From assembly GCA_045531905.1 (NCBI GenBank), contig JAZSEY010000011.1, forward strand, positions 35,494-99,493: a stretch of 64,000 nt of DNA, given 5' to 3'. Both the position numbers and the translations under genes were made by a program. Positions 9,224 to 16,122 of this stretch are shown in pieces. This DNA is from RGIG6919 sp045531905. Its GTDB lineage: Bacteria > Bacillota > Clostridia > Lachnospirales > Lachnospiraceae. Position 1 is the stretch's first letter, and each line of letters starts with the position of its first letter. Under the pieces are notes generated by a model. The model worked only from the letters and a program-made list of their open reading frames with translations. It ran no database searches and had not been told where the DNA came from.

Positions 9224-9343
9224 AAAAAAATAAAGACTTCACGTATAGCATCAATGCAATACATGAGTCTCGTTATTTAAGACAAGCCAGGTTATGAAAC
9301 CAGTATGTTGACTTGCCACGTATATACGCCACTACTCCCCCAT
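9181..9343 (-). ncRNA. yybP-ykoY (manganese) riboswitch with expression platform
   Basis: The aptamer starts on the minus strand with P1 strand AUGGG (9343-9339) and the conserved GGAGUAG. It continues through GGCAAGUCAACAUACUGG, a short hairpin and UGGCUUGUC, and ends in CGAGA followed by the P1 partner CUCAU (9267-9263). This matches the layout of the crystallised Lactococcus aptamer, in which AAAGG-GGAGUAG pairs back to AAGA-CCUUU. Downstream, AUGCUAUAC (9251-9243) can pair over 9 bp with GUAUAGCAU (9217-9209), which blocks the terminator. The same segment can also fold locally onto GUAUUGCAU. Known members are mostly Mn2+-activated; that direction here is inferred. The regulated genes are an ABC exporter pair. 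Confidence 0.85.
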
Positions 9344-9377
9344 TGGAATGTTCTGTTGTTGTGCCTGTATCTTAATC

Positions 9378-9409
9378 GAAAAAACAGGGTTTGTCAACCC
9401 TGTTTTTTC
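9378..9409. terminator. Bidirectional intrinsic terminator
   Basis: Perfect 14-bp stem (9378-9391 with 9396-9409) around the loop TGTC, with A- and T-runs forming the ends. On the minus strand it ends the methyltransferase-family gene stopping at 9414 and insulates the riboswitch leader. Confidence 0.9.
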
Positions 9410-9413
9410 AAAT

Positions 9414-10085
9414 TCACCAAATAAATGGTAATAATCTATATTTCACTTTTTGCTTGTATTCCTTATATCCAACCAAACCATTTTCTAATATCTGCTCTTC
9501 ATTTTTGATGCGCTTTACCAACAAAAACGGATAAATTAGAAAAATAACAAAACCAATCAGCGACCCTAACACCAATGGAATTGATAAAAATAATAATGTG
9601 GTAGCAAAATACATGGGATGTCTTACAATTCCATATAATCCTGTATCAATTACTTTTTGATTTTCCTGCACTTCTACTGTTCTGGAAAGATAAGCATTTT
9701 CACGCATTACCTCCGCATATAAGCCATAGGACACCAATAGCACAATAGCCGCTATCACAACTACTGCAATCGGTAATCTGGACCAACCAAACCGATAATC
9801 TAGTGCCGATACTACAAAGCCACCAACAAACATTAAAAATGATATGACAACCACTTGCTTTTGCTCATTCTCCTTCTCCTTCGAACGCAATCGTTTTTCT
9901 AATAATTCCGGTGATTTTACAAAAAGAACAATTCCCAGAATCAACATTGGGATAAAAAGCAAGCCTAAAAATAGCCAACCATTCCAGTAATGCATGGTTC
10001 CTGCCGGCAAAAACAGTAATACTCCAACTAGAATGAGTCCCATTATGTATTTAGAAATTCCGGATAAAGCCAGTTTTGCGTTCAT
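9414..10085 (-). CDS. Isoprenylcysteine carboxyl methyltransferase-family membrane protein
   Basis: 223 residues with about five membrane helices. The C-terminal signature GLYGIVRHPMYFA followed by EE..LENGLVGYKEYKQKVKYRLLPF is that of the ICMT/phospholipid methyltransferase family, which uses SAM. Bacterial members have few assigned substrates, so the methyl acceptor is unknown. I chose the ATG at 10085 because AAGGAG lies 10 bases upstream; the TTG two codons earlier is too close to it. It starts 15 bp after the small monooxygenase-like gene, so the two are probably co-transcribed. Confidence 0.85.
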   Translation of the reverse strand: MNAKLALSGISKYIMGLILVGVLLFLPAGTMHYWNGWLFLGLLFIPMLILGIVLFVKSPELLEKRLRSKEKENEQKQVVVISFLMFVGGFVVSALDYRFGWSRLPIAVVVIAAIVLLVSYGLYAEVMRENAYLSRTVEVQENQKVIDTGLYGIVRHPMYFATTLLFLSIPLVLGSLIGFVIFLIYPFLLVKRIKNEEQILENGLVGYKEYKQKVKYRLLPFIW

Positions 10086-10100
10086 TAACAATCCACTCCT

Positions 10101-10394
10101 TTATGATTCATCAATATAACGTTCCACACGCAAATGAAGTCTGTATTTTTCTCTCAAAGCAGCTATCTGCTTCATCATGTCTGTCTTGTGATGGTAATCC
10201 AATGCTTCCTGATCTCTCCAACGGTCAATTAACAAAACGGTTTCCGAATCTTCCATGGGAAAGAAATACTCATATCGTTCATTTCCATCTTCCGCACGTA
10301 CTGCATCTACAATACCACTTGATACCATCTCTTCTGCAAAACATCTTGCATTACCATTTGTTCCTGTATAGTATAAATTCACTGTTATACTCAT
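10101..10394 (-). CDS. Antibiotic biosynthesis monooxygenase (ABM)-like protein
   Basis: 97 residues forming a single ferredoxin-like ABM domain, with MSITVNLYYTG at the N-terminus, LLIDRWRDQEALDYHHKT in the middle and a helical C-terminus. Such proteins are small dimeric quinol or heme-related monooxygenases, but many are uncharacterised. The ATG at 10394 is preferred because GAGG precedes it; an ATG at 10412 has no ribosome site. It lies upstream of the ICMT-like gene in one unit. Function is inferred only at family level. Confidence 0.72.
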   Translation of the reverse strand: MSITVNLYYTGTNGNARCFAEEMVSSGIVDAVRAEDGNERYEYFFPMEDSETVLLIDRWRDQEALDYHHKTDMMKQIAALREKYRLHLRVERYIDES

Positions 10395-10432
10395 ATTAAA
10401 TACCTCATCCATTCATATATTTATATTTATTT

Positions 10433-10468
10433 AACATTATTACTTGAATTTACTTGATTTGTCACTAA
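10433..10468 (+). pseudogene. Decayed C-terminus of a holin-like type I toxin
   Basis: The plus-strand codons before TAA at 10466-10468 read NIIT*IYLICH*, matching LLTFIYMICH* of the intact toxin at 14774-14866 with the Phe codon turned into TGA. Similarity continues past the stop into the shared terminator. The 5' part, including start codon and leader, is gone. The adjacent antisense RNA gene keeps its promoter, so this is a toxin-less remnant of the same cassette. Confidence 0.65.
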
Positions 10469-10474
10469 TATAGC

Positions 10475-10560
10475 AAAAAACCTTCCCTGTACTTTGGACG
10501 GTTCGGGAAGGCTTTTCTGTCTTTAGACCGGTCAACCACTCTGTGGCGATTGCCTTTTAT
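10475..10560 (-). ncRNA. Orphan type I antitoxin-like small RNA
   Basis: A short transcript of about 85 nt is predicted: 5' hairpin element GGCAAUCGCCAC...GUGGUUGACC (10554-10530), then a terminator hairpin (GGGAAGG 10505-10511 with CCTTCCC 10481-10487 as written on the plus strand) and a six-base U-run. The 25-base element is identical to that of the antitoxin RNA at 14870-14953, and the loop sequence around CAAAGTACAGG is shared. With its toxin decayed, this RNA could act in trans on the intact toxin mRNA or simply persist. Confidence 0.65.
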
Positions 10561-10566
10561 AAGTTT

Positions 10567-10594
10567 ATTATAACAAATATTTTTGACATTTCAA
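10567..10594 (-). promoter_or_regulatory. Promoter of the orphan antitoxin RNA
   Basis: TTGAAA (10594-10589), 16-bp spacer, perfect TATAAT (10572-10567). Spacer length and -10 are the same as in the promoter at 14959-14986. Confidence 0.7.
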
Positions 10595-10601
10595 CAACAA
10601 T

Positions 10602-11324
10602 TTACTGTTTCTTACTACGTTTATAATTAATTCCTGCCAACTTTGCCTGCTTTGTCAATTCTCTTGTTGGAATTCTGTACATCTTACCATCTTTTATAAA
10701 ATGTGTACCACATTGACGAAATTCAAAGTCAACATTTTTCCTTATGCATTGCTCTCTAATATCTAACACCCAAGAATAGTCTAGCGGTCTTGCATTATAG
10801 TCTGATTCTCCACCCACAACAACCAATTCTATGTCATCTAAAAACTGCTCCATGTCCACCGCTTCTATCAGTGGCTGTGCTGTTATACATTTGTGCTTAA
10901 TTGGCAAATCTTTGAATATGGACAACTTATAGTCTGCATTTTTTTGATTCTCAATAGTACAACAAACAACTACATTATCATAACCATCAGCCCAGTCAGC
11001 CGGAATACATTTTTGAAAACGCTCGATTCGCTTAGTCAAAAATAAAAAAGTACAATCCTGCCTCTCACGAATCATCTGCCAACATTCATCTCGCCATTCA
11101 TCAGCCTCTTCTATTAAAAAATCTGAAGAAAAGCACAAATATACTAAACCGGATTTCATTTTGTAATTGCCATTTTTCAATTTTTGACGTGGTTTGTCGA
11201 AGTCTTTTGTTTTGACAATATTGTTTGTATTGACATTTCGCTTTCTGTCACCTTTATGAATATAACAATACAAACAGCCATCACTACACTTTCTGCAGCC
11301 ACGCCATGGGTTCCATAGTGCCAT
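10602..11324 (-). CDS. DUF5131 (phage Gp37/Gp68-like) family protein
   Basis: 240 residues from the ATG at 11324, with AAAGGTG upstream; longer frames overlap the VOC gene. The N-terminus MALWNPWRGCRKCSDGCLYCY carries a CxxCxxxCxxC cluster like that of radical SAM proteins, followed by a TIM-barrel-like body (LFLTKRIERF, VVCCTIENQ, VVVGGESD). The family is known from phage and bacterial genomes and is of unknown function, with a suggested radical SAM relation. No phage genes lie nearby. It sits 20 bp downstream of the VOC gene. Confidence 0.8.
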   Translation of the reverse strand: MALWNPWRGCRKCSDGCLYCYIHKGDRKRNVNTNNIVKTKDFDKPRQKLKNGNYKMKSGLVYLCFSSDFLIEEADEWRDECWQMIRERQDCTFLFLTKRIERFQKCIPADWADGYDNVVVCCTIENQKNADYKLSIFKDLPIKHKCITAQPLIEAVDMEQFLDDIELVVVGGESDYNARPLDYSWVLDIREQCIRKNVDFEFRQCGTHFIKDGKMYRIPTRELTKQAKLAGINYKRSKKQ

Positions 11325-11344
11325 AACAACACCTTTCTCATTTT

Positions 11345-11728
11345 TTACAATGTAATCTCTATCTGATTCCCTTCTATTCCAACAATACAACTCTCATAGT
11401 AACCATCACCAGTGGTTCTCGGTCCGCTAATCACTTCATAACCATCTGCCTGCAATCTCGCAGTTAAATTATCTACAGCATCTTTGCTTCCCAAACTAAA
11501 CGCAAGGTGAATATAGCCAGTTCTGTTAAGACACTTTTCATCATCCACCATCTCTGGTTTATTCATAAGTTCCAGTCTTGCACCATCATCAAAAGTCAGG
11601 AAATAGGAACGAAAGTCTGTGGACGGATTATGATATCCTTCATTCGGTATTGCATGAAAATATCTCATAAAAAAATCCTTTGCACATTCCAAATCCCTTA
11701 CATACATGGCAACATGTTCAATACGCAT
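11345..11728 (-). CDS. VOC (glyoxalase/dioxygenase) family protein
   Basis: 127 residues. MRIEHVAMYVRDLECAKDFF is the first beta-alpha-beta unit with a candidate metal-ligand His5. GYIHLAFSLG supplies a second His, and the C-terminal NQIEITL a Glu. The length fits a single two-module VOC protein, dimeric and cytoplasmic. Family members range from glyoxalase I to lyases and resistance proteins; substrate cannot be assigned here. It is followed on the same strand by the DUF5131 gene. Confidence 0.85.
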   Translation of the reverse strand: MRIEHVAMYVRDLECAKDFFMRYFHAIPNEGYHNPSTDFRSYFLTFDDGARLELMNKPEMVDDEKCLNRTGYIHLAFSLGSKDAVDNLTARLQADGYEVISGPRTTGDGYYESCIVGIEGNQIEITL

Positions 11729-11744
11729 GGCACACCCTCGCTTT

Positions 11745-12149
11745 CTATAGTTTTATTGTTATAGTACTAATAGCCGCAGCAACAATGCCAATTGATACAA
11801 GAAAAATGTCATACCACATACTAATACCAACTATATGAAACACGATAGAGCAAACTAAGCATATCAATGCACATCCACCAAATTTTCGACAATGCTTCCA
11901 TGCATAGGCTTTCCTGCGTTCTGAACCAGCTTCCACTGCATCCTCATAAGTAATTCCATTGTACCAGTAAATATACTCTGTCTTGTATATAATAAATGCC
12001 AAAATTGCCACACCAATAGTGCACATATTTAAACTTAAACGCGTCAATATCACAGAATCTACAATTGGTAAAAAACACAATGAAAAACAACTTGCGACAT
12101 ACAACAGCATCCAAATGATAAACCCCTTGTAACTCTTTTTTAGTTCCAT
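11745..12149 (-). CDS. Four-helix membrane protein of unknown function
   Basis: 134 residues from the ATG at 12149, 8 bases after AGGAGG; a nearer ATG at 12155 is only 2 bases from it. About four membrane helices are visible, with a charged cytoplasmic loop (about 62-84) containing YWYNGITYEDAVEAGSERR. I do not recognise the family. It begins 36 bp after the histidine kinase gene on the same strand, so it may be the last gene of that two-component operon, as a sensor accessory or output. Confidence 0.55.
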   Translation of the reverse strand: MELKKSYKGFIIWMLLYVASCFSLCFLPIVDSVILTRLSLNMCTIGVAILAFIIYKTEYIYWYNGITYEDAVEAGSERRKAYAWKHCRKFGGCALICLVCSIVFHIVGISMWYDIFLVSIGIVAAAISTITIKL

Positions 12150-12185
12150 CAACATCGCCTCCTGGTTCTACGTTACAAAAAATGA

Positions 12186-13838
12186 TTAAAAGGTAATCTT
12201 TACAACAAATTCCTTCTCTACACATTGTAACGCTAGTACGAAGCCGTGTAAATCCAAAATATTTTTCACAATGGACAAACCAATTCCTGTGCCTCGTTGT
12301 TCATTTCTGCTATTATCACCTTTCACAAATGGTTTCCAAAGTGTATCTGCGTCCACATCTAATTCTTTATCCATTTGATTGCGCATCTCAAATGCTGTAG
12401 GTTCTAGTTTTACGCAAATGCAACTGTCTGCCTTTGCGTACTTGATTGCATTCACCATTAGATTATCCAATGCCTGTGTCATCATATTTTTATCTGCTTG
12501 GATACTACACTCTCCCTGAATTTCAAGGTCAATGTTTTTACTATCTGCTAAAACCTCGCAGTTTCTCCAACTATCTTCTGCTAACTTTCTCAAATCCACC
12601 AATTCCTTATGATGCAAGTTTTCAATCTGTTCCAGTTTGGAAAGTTCTAATATATTAGCAATCATTTCATTCATAACATGAACCTGTTCCAATATTAAGT
12701 CCGCATAATGCTCTTTCTTTTCGGTATGTATATTATCTCTCAAATTCTCTGCACAGCCAGAAATGGTCATCAATGGCGTTTTTAAATCATGCGCCATGGC
12801 ATTGGTAGTCTCTCTACGATATTGGTCTAATTCATATCGATTACGCTGCTTCATATATGCACGATATGCTAACAACAGACTTACAAGCACAGTCAGAAGG
12901 AAACTGATTACATAAATGATAACAATCCATTTGCCGTGTTCAGCAAATATATTAATATCATAGACCATAGCAATTGTCAGTTCAAAGTCTTCATCTAACA
13001 CTATTTTATCCTGATAAAAACTATATCTGCCCCACAATTTTGCATTAGATGTCATTTTATATGTATTCCAAAAATCATTTCCGCTTTCCGCCACATAAGA
13101 ATCCAACACAGCTGTAACTTTTTCAGCCTTTGGTTTCGAAATAAATGGTCCCATTATCCTTATGCTGTCATCACCAGCAACAATAACATGCTGATATTTT
13201 GAAATATCTTCTGGTGTGTAATCGTACTCTGCCAAAACAGTCTTAGCACCATCATCAAACATAGAGTTCTTTACCAAGGCTACCTTCCCAGGTAAAAAAT
13301 GCCCACCATAAACATACACATCGTCAAACACTAAGTTAACCGTATATTCTGTAGGATCACCAAAAGTCTCATCCACAGGTAGCACTTCACATTCCTCTTC
13401 ATAACGAGAGATTGCAGCTTTCATATTGTCATAGTCACATTCCAGCGTATATGTTTTTTTCTCATCAGTACCATATCGAACAGATAGCACAATGTTAATC
13501 TTTTCTTTCTCTGAACCAATTTTTTCATGGGTATTCGCATCATAAATGGAAATTGCACAATCATTTATTTCACGCATCAGATTCACTTTCCACTGTAGCG
13601 CAGACAACCACAAGTCCATTTTTTCTTCCTGTGAATATGGCAAAGCCATCATTTCATTATAAGAATCTTCCGTCTTTTCACACAGAGTTCTAAAACTATA
13701 TTCACAATTCTTATCACATAAATCACTGTAATATGAAACAGCTACATAACTTCCAATTCCAACTAGTACAAGCATGGTACAAAAGCCAATTGCAAGATAT
13801 TTAACCCCAATTTTTTTCATATTCGGCTTTTTGCTCAT
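12186..13838 (-). CDS. Sensor histidine kinase with extracytoplasmic sensor domain
   Basis: 550 residues. One membrane helix (about 10-32), a large extracytoplasmic domain (33 to about 295), a second helix (about 297-320), then HisKA with H-box MAHDLKTPLM (His near 350). The HATPase domain has an N-box DNLMVNAIKYA and a G-box TGIGLSIVKNIL. No HAMP is evident. GGAGGGGG precedes the ATG. It overlaps the response regulator gene by 4 bp, so the pair is translationally coupled. The sensed signal is unknown. Confidence 0.93.
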   Translation of the reverse strand: MSKKPNMKKIGVKYLAIGFCTMLVLVGIGSYVAVSYYSDLCDKNCEYSFRTLCEKTEDSYNEMMALPYSQEEKMDLWLSALQWKVNLMREINDCAISIYDANTHEKIGSEKEKINIVLSVRYGTDEKKTYTLECDYDNMKAAISRYEEECEVLPVDETFGDPTEYTVNLVFDDVYVYGGHFLPGKVALVKNSMFDDGAKTVLAEYDYTPEDISKYQHVIVAGDDSIRIMGPFISKPKAEKVTAVLDSYVAESGNDFWNTYKMTSNAKLWGRYSFYQDKIVLDEDFELTIAMVYDINIFAEHGKWIVIIYVISFLLTVLVSLLLAYRAYMKQRNRYELDQYRRETTNAMAHDLKTPLMTISGCAENLRDNIHTEKKEHYADLILEQVHVMNEMIANILELSKLEQIENLHHKELVDLRKLAEDSWRNCEVLADSKNIDLEIQGECSIQADKNMMTQALDNLMVNAIKYAKADSCICVKLEPTAFEMRNQMDKELDVDADTLWKPFVKGDNSRNEQRGTGIGLSIVKNILDLHGFVLALQCVEKEFVVKITF

Positions 13839-14518
13839 ATTTCCCCCTCCAATTTATATCCTTTTGTAATTACAGTTTTAATCTGTCCTCCAGCATTTCC
13901 CAAAGCTTTTCGAAGTTTTTTTACATGATTATCCACCACACGTTCGTTGCCTTCAAAATCATAGCCCCAAATACGTGTGAGTAACACATCCCGCTCTACA
14001 ACCCGGTTTGCATGCTCCATCAAATATTTTAAAATCGTATACTCCTTAGGTGGCAGTTCAATTAAAGTATCAGACACCATGACTTCAAAGGTTGTCGGAT
14101 TTAGTGAAATGTCACCAACAGAAAGCCATTTACTTCCTACCAGTCCCTTTGCACGTTTTACTGTAGCATTGACCTTCGCATACAGCTCAGACAATCGAAA
14201 TGGTTTCACAATATAATCATCACAGCCCAAATCATATCCATACAGAATATCCTCTTCCCTACCTCTGGCAGTCAGGAAAATGATAGGACAAATGCTCTTT
14301 CTACGGATTTCCCGGCAGATTGTAAATCCATCTGTTCCTGGTAACATAATGTCTAGCAGCACCAAATCAAACTCATTTTCATAAATTTGTTCCATGCCTT
14401 CATTGCCATCCTTTGCTGTATGTATCACAAAAACAGGCTCTTCCTTCTCAGAAAAATAGTCCTCTATCAGCTCACGAATATACTTGTCGTCCTCCACTAA
14501 TAATATATGGTATTCCAT
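13835..14518 (-). CDS. OmpR-family response regulator
   Basis: 227 residues from the ATG at 14518, with GAGAGGAGG upstream. Receiver domain: acidic pair in LLVEDD, phospho-acceptor Asp in DLVLLDIMLPG, and Lys in DDYIVKPF. The C-terminal winged helix contains the ELPPKEYTILKYLMEH and RVVDNHVKKLRKAL stretches. It is partner to the histidine kinase at 12186-13838, with a 4-bp overlap. Targets are unknown; the small membrane gene downstream of the kinase is one candidate. Confidence 0.95.
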   Translation of the reverse strand: MEYHILLVEDDKYIRELIEDYFSEKEEPVFVIHTAKDGNEGMEQIYENEFDLVLLDIMLPGTDGFTICREIRRKSICPIIFLTARGREEDILYGYDLGCDDYIVKPFRLSELYAKVNATVKRAKGLVGSKWLSVGDISLNPTTFEVMVSDTLIELPPKEYTILKYLMEHANRVVERDVLLTRIWGYDFEGNERVVDNHVKKLRKALGNAGGQIKTVITKGYKLEGEI

Positions 14519-14619
14519 ACTATTTCCTCCTCTCTGAAAGCATCTTAACAAACCCATGTGTCTTTTATGTATCCTGTTATATCATTTATTATATAATTTT
14601 TAACTGAGTTTTCATAATA

Positions 14620-14650
14620 AAAAATCTAGCAAACATATTGCTAGATTTTT
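14620..14650. terminator. Intrinsic terminator upstream of the two-component genes
   Basis: Perfect 13-bp stem (14620-14632 with 14638-14650) with a 5-nt loop, flanked by A- and T-runs so it works in both directions. On the minus strand it would stop any read-through of the antitoxin RNA across the toxin gene before the response regulator. Confidence 0.85.
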
Positions 14651-14675
14651 CTTTCTGTTTTTACTTGTATATATT

Positions 14676-14704
14676 TTGTTAATATGTTATTATTTATTTA
14701 TAGT
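14676..14704 (+). promoter_or_regulatory. Promoter of the type I toxin mRNA
   Basis: TTGTTA (14676-14681), 17-bp spacer, TATAGT (14699-14704). The start site is expected near 14711, just upstream of the conserved 5' element. Confidence 0.65.
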
Positions 14705-14716
14705 TACTATGCTACA

Positions 14717-14766
14717 GGCAATCGTGTTACAGGGTGGCTGACCTCTATTCTACATAGAATGGAGGT
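14717..14766 (+). promoter_or_regulatory. Toxin mRNA 5' element and Shine-Dalgarno-sequestering hairpin
   Basis: Positions 14717-14743 resemble the 5' element of the opposing antitoxin RNA (GGCAATCG...GGTGGCTGACC against GGCAATCG...GTGGTTGACC). An 11-bp hairpin follows immediately, ACCTCTATTCT (14741-14751) with AGAATGGAGGT (14756-14766), burying the GGAGG ribosome site. Translation of the toxin should be off until this opens. Confidence 0.75.
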
Positions 14767-14773
14767 GATGCTC

Positions 14774-14866
14774 ATGAAGAAAAAGCACTATAATTTCCGA
14801 GACCTAATGTCTTTCGGAATGTTTCTTCTCGCACTACTGACGTTCATTTATATGATATGTCACTAA
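14774..14866 (+). CDS. Holin-like type I toxin peptide
   Basis: 30 residues: MKKKHYNFRDLMSFGMFL and a hydrophobic remainder ending IYMICH. A basic start followed by one membrane helix (about 11-28) matches the putative holin-like/TxpA type I toxin family, which inserts in the membrane and depolarises or damages the envelope. The ATG at 14774 lies 8 bases after GGAGG; another at 14768 is too close. A convergent antisense RNA overlaps its 3' untranslated region. Family assignment comes from pattern recognition and genomic layout; toxicity is inferred. Confidence 0.8.
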   Translation: MKKKHYNFRDLMSFGMFLLALLTFIYMICH

Positions 14867-14869
14867 AGT

Positions 14870-14953
14870 AGAAAAGTCTTCCCTGTACTTTGCCCGGTGC
14901 AGGAAGACTTTTCTTTACAACTGGTCAACCACTCTGTGGCGATTGCCTTTATA
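14870..14953 (-). ncRNA. Type I antitoxin RNA
   Basis: A short RNA of about 85 nt, convergent with the toxin mRNA. It starts near 14953, carries GGCAATCGCCAC...GTGGTTGACC (14947-14923), which can fold with a UCG bulge, and ends in the shared hairpin at 14872-14912. Overlap with the toxin mRNA would be the terminator region. Both RNAs have a similar, largely self-complementary 5' element, so contact could occur at both ends. Confidence 0.75.
14872..14912. terminator. Shared bidirectional terminator of toxin and antitoxin RNAs
   Basis: 11-bp stem AAAAGTCTTCC (14872-14882) with GGAAGACTTTT (14902-14912) and a 19-nt loop. Shared terminators with large loops are typical contact sites in convergent type I systems such as par/Fst. 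Confidence 0.85.
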
Positions 14954-14958
14954 GTTTT

Positions 14959-14986
14959 ATTATAACAAACCTCTCGGAATTTGCAA
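14959..14986 (-). promoter_or_regulatory. Promoter of the antitoxin RNA
   Basis: TTGCAA (14986-14981), 16-bp spacer, perfect TATAAT (14964-14959). It is stronger than the toxin promoter by consensus match, as expected for an unstable antitoxin made in excess. Confidence 0.75.
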
Positions 14987-15002
14987 CCATTTTTATTACA
15001 AA

Positions 15003-15980
15003 TTATCTTTTTTCAAAACATTTTACAATTGCTAACACTGCCGGATACAACACACCGGCAATTGGCCATACGATACCTGCATACTTCCATCCATCAGTCA
15101 AAAAGCCTATTAAAAGAAAAATTGCTGTAGCAAGCAACCAATATACGGTTGTGACTGCTGAAACCATGGAATGTTTTGTCTTTTCTTCAAGAGTGTAATC
15201 GCCTTCTTGCAAAAGTTTGTCAAAACTTGCCTGTCTAATACCCGCGATAACAAAAAAGCGAGTACCGATCCCCTCTAACACCAACAACGTTGATATCATG
15301 ATTGCTGAAAAAACATCGTTATCATAGATGGCACAACCAAAGATTGGAATAGCACCCAAAATGCACAACACAGTACCCAAAATACTATATCTTGTATAAG
15401 TTGCCTCATACTGACGTTTCTTATCCTTGACCATACCGCTAACACCATACTCAGTATCAATCGGTTCCTTCTCCAAAAAATCATACATTTTTGTCTTAGA
15501 ATCACAAGCCATAAAAATTGCACACGCAATAGCTACCATAATCAAAATGATAATCATACCTATACCACCTGCAGTATCTTCCGATATTGGCAGTAATTGT
15601 TGTTCTGCACAAGCACCAAGAATCAATAAACATATAGGAGAAAAAATGCATAGCATGGTTGCCAATGCAATCTGTGGCGCAGTTTCTATCTTAACCTGCA
15701 AGAAATGACTGGCTTCTTCCATGCTGATTCTTCTGTATGTCACATCCTCCGCTTCTGCAATAGGAATGTAATCAGGTGCTTCCATTTCATCCTTTAGTAA
15801 ATAATCTGATGAAACGCCAAAAACCTTGCTCATTTCTAACACTCTTTGCAAATCAGGAGTAGATTGTGCCCCCTCCCATTTCGACACAGCCTGCCTTGTC
15901 ACTCCAATTCTCTCTGCAAGTTCCTCTTGTGACCATCCATTCTTTTTTCGCTCCGCAATAATCTTATCTGCTAAAATCAT
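15003..15980 (-). CDS. XRE-family regulator with membrane C-terminus
   Basis: 325 residues from the ATG at 15980, 7 bases after GGAGAG. The N-terminal HTH_3 domain (about 1-60) contains WSQEELAERIGVTRQAVSKWE. After a linker, four to five membrane helices fill about 100-325. This Clostridia architecture suggests a membrane-tethered DNA-binding protein sensing an envelope signal. A weak promoter (TTGACA at 16096-16091, -10 TCTTGT) lies upstream next to CAACCGGTTG, a possible autoregulatory site. The type I toxin locus lies just beyond its 3' end; no target is evident. Confidence 0.85.
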   Translation of the reverse strand: MILADKIIAERKKNGWSQEELAERIGVTRQAVSKWEGAQSTPDLQRVLEMSKVFGVSSDYLLKDEMEAPDYIPIAEAEDVTYRRISMEEASHFLQVKIETAPQIALATMLCIFSPICLLILGACAEQQLLPISEDTAGGIGMIIILIMVAIACAIFMACDSKTKMYDFLEKEPIDTEYGVSGMVKDKKRQYEATYTRYSILGTVLCILGAIPIFGCAIYDNDVFSAIMISTLLVLEGIGTRFFVIAGIRQASFDKLLQEGDYTLEEKTKHSMVSAVTTVYWLLATAIFLLIGFLTDGWKYAGIVWPIAGVLYPAVLAIVKCFEKR

Positions 15981-16122
15981 AATCATTCTCTCCATTCATT
16001 TTGCTCTCAATGGAACCACGTGAATTTCCATCGGCTGACTTAAACCTAGCATTTTCACCGTTTTCCCACAAGAAAACAAAGCGGGCAATTTGTCAACCAT
16101 CAGTTGCAACCGGTTGATTTTT

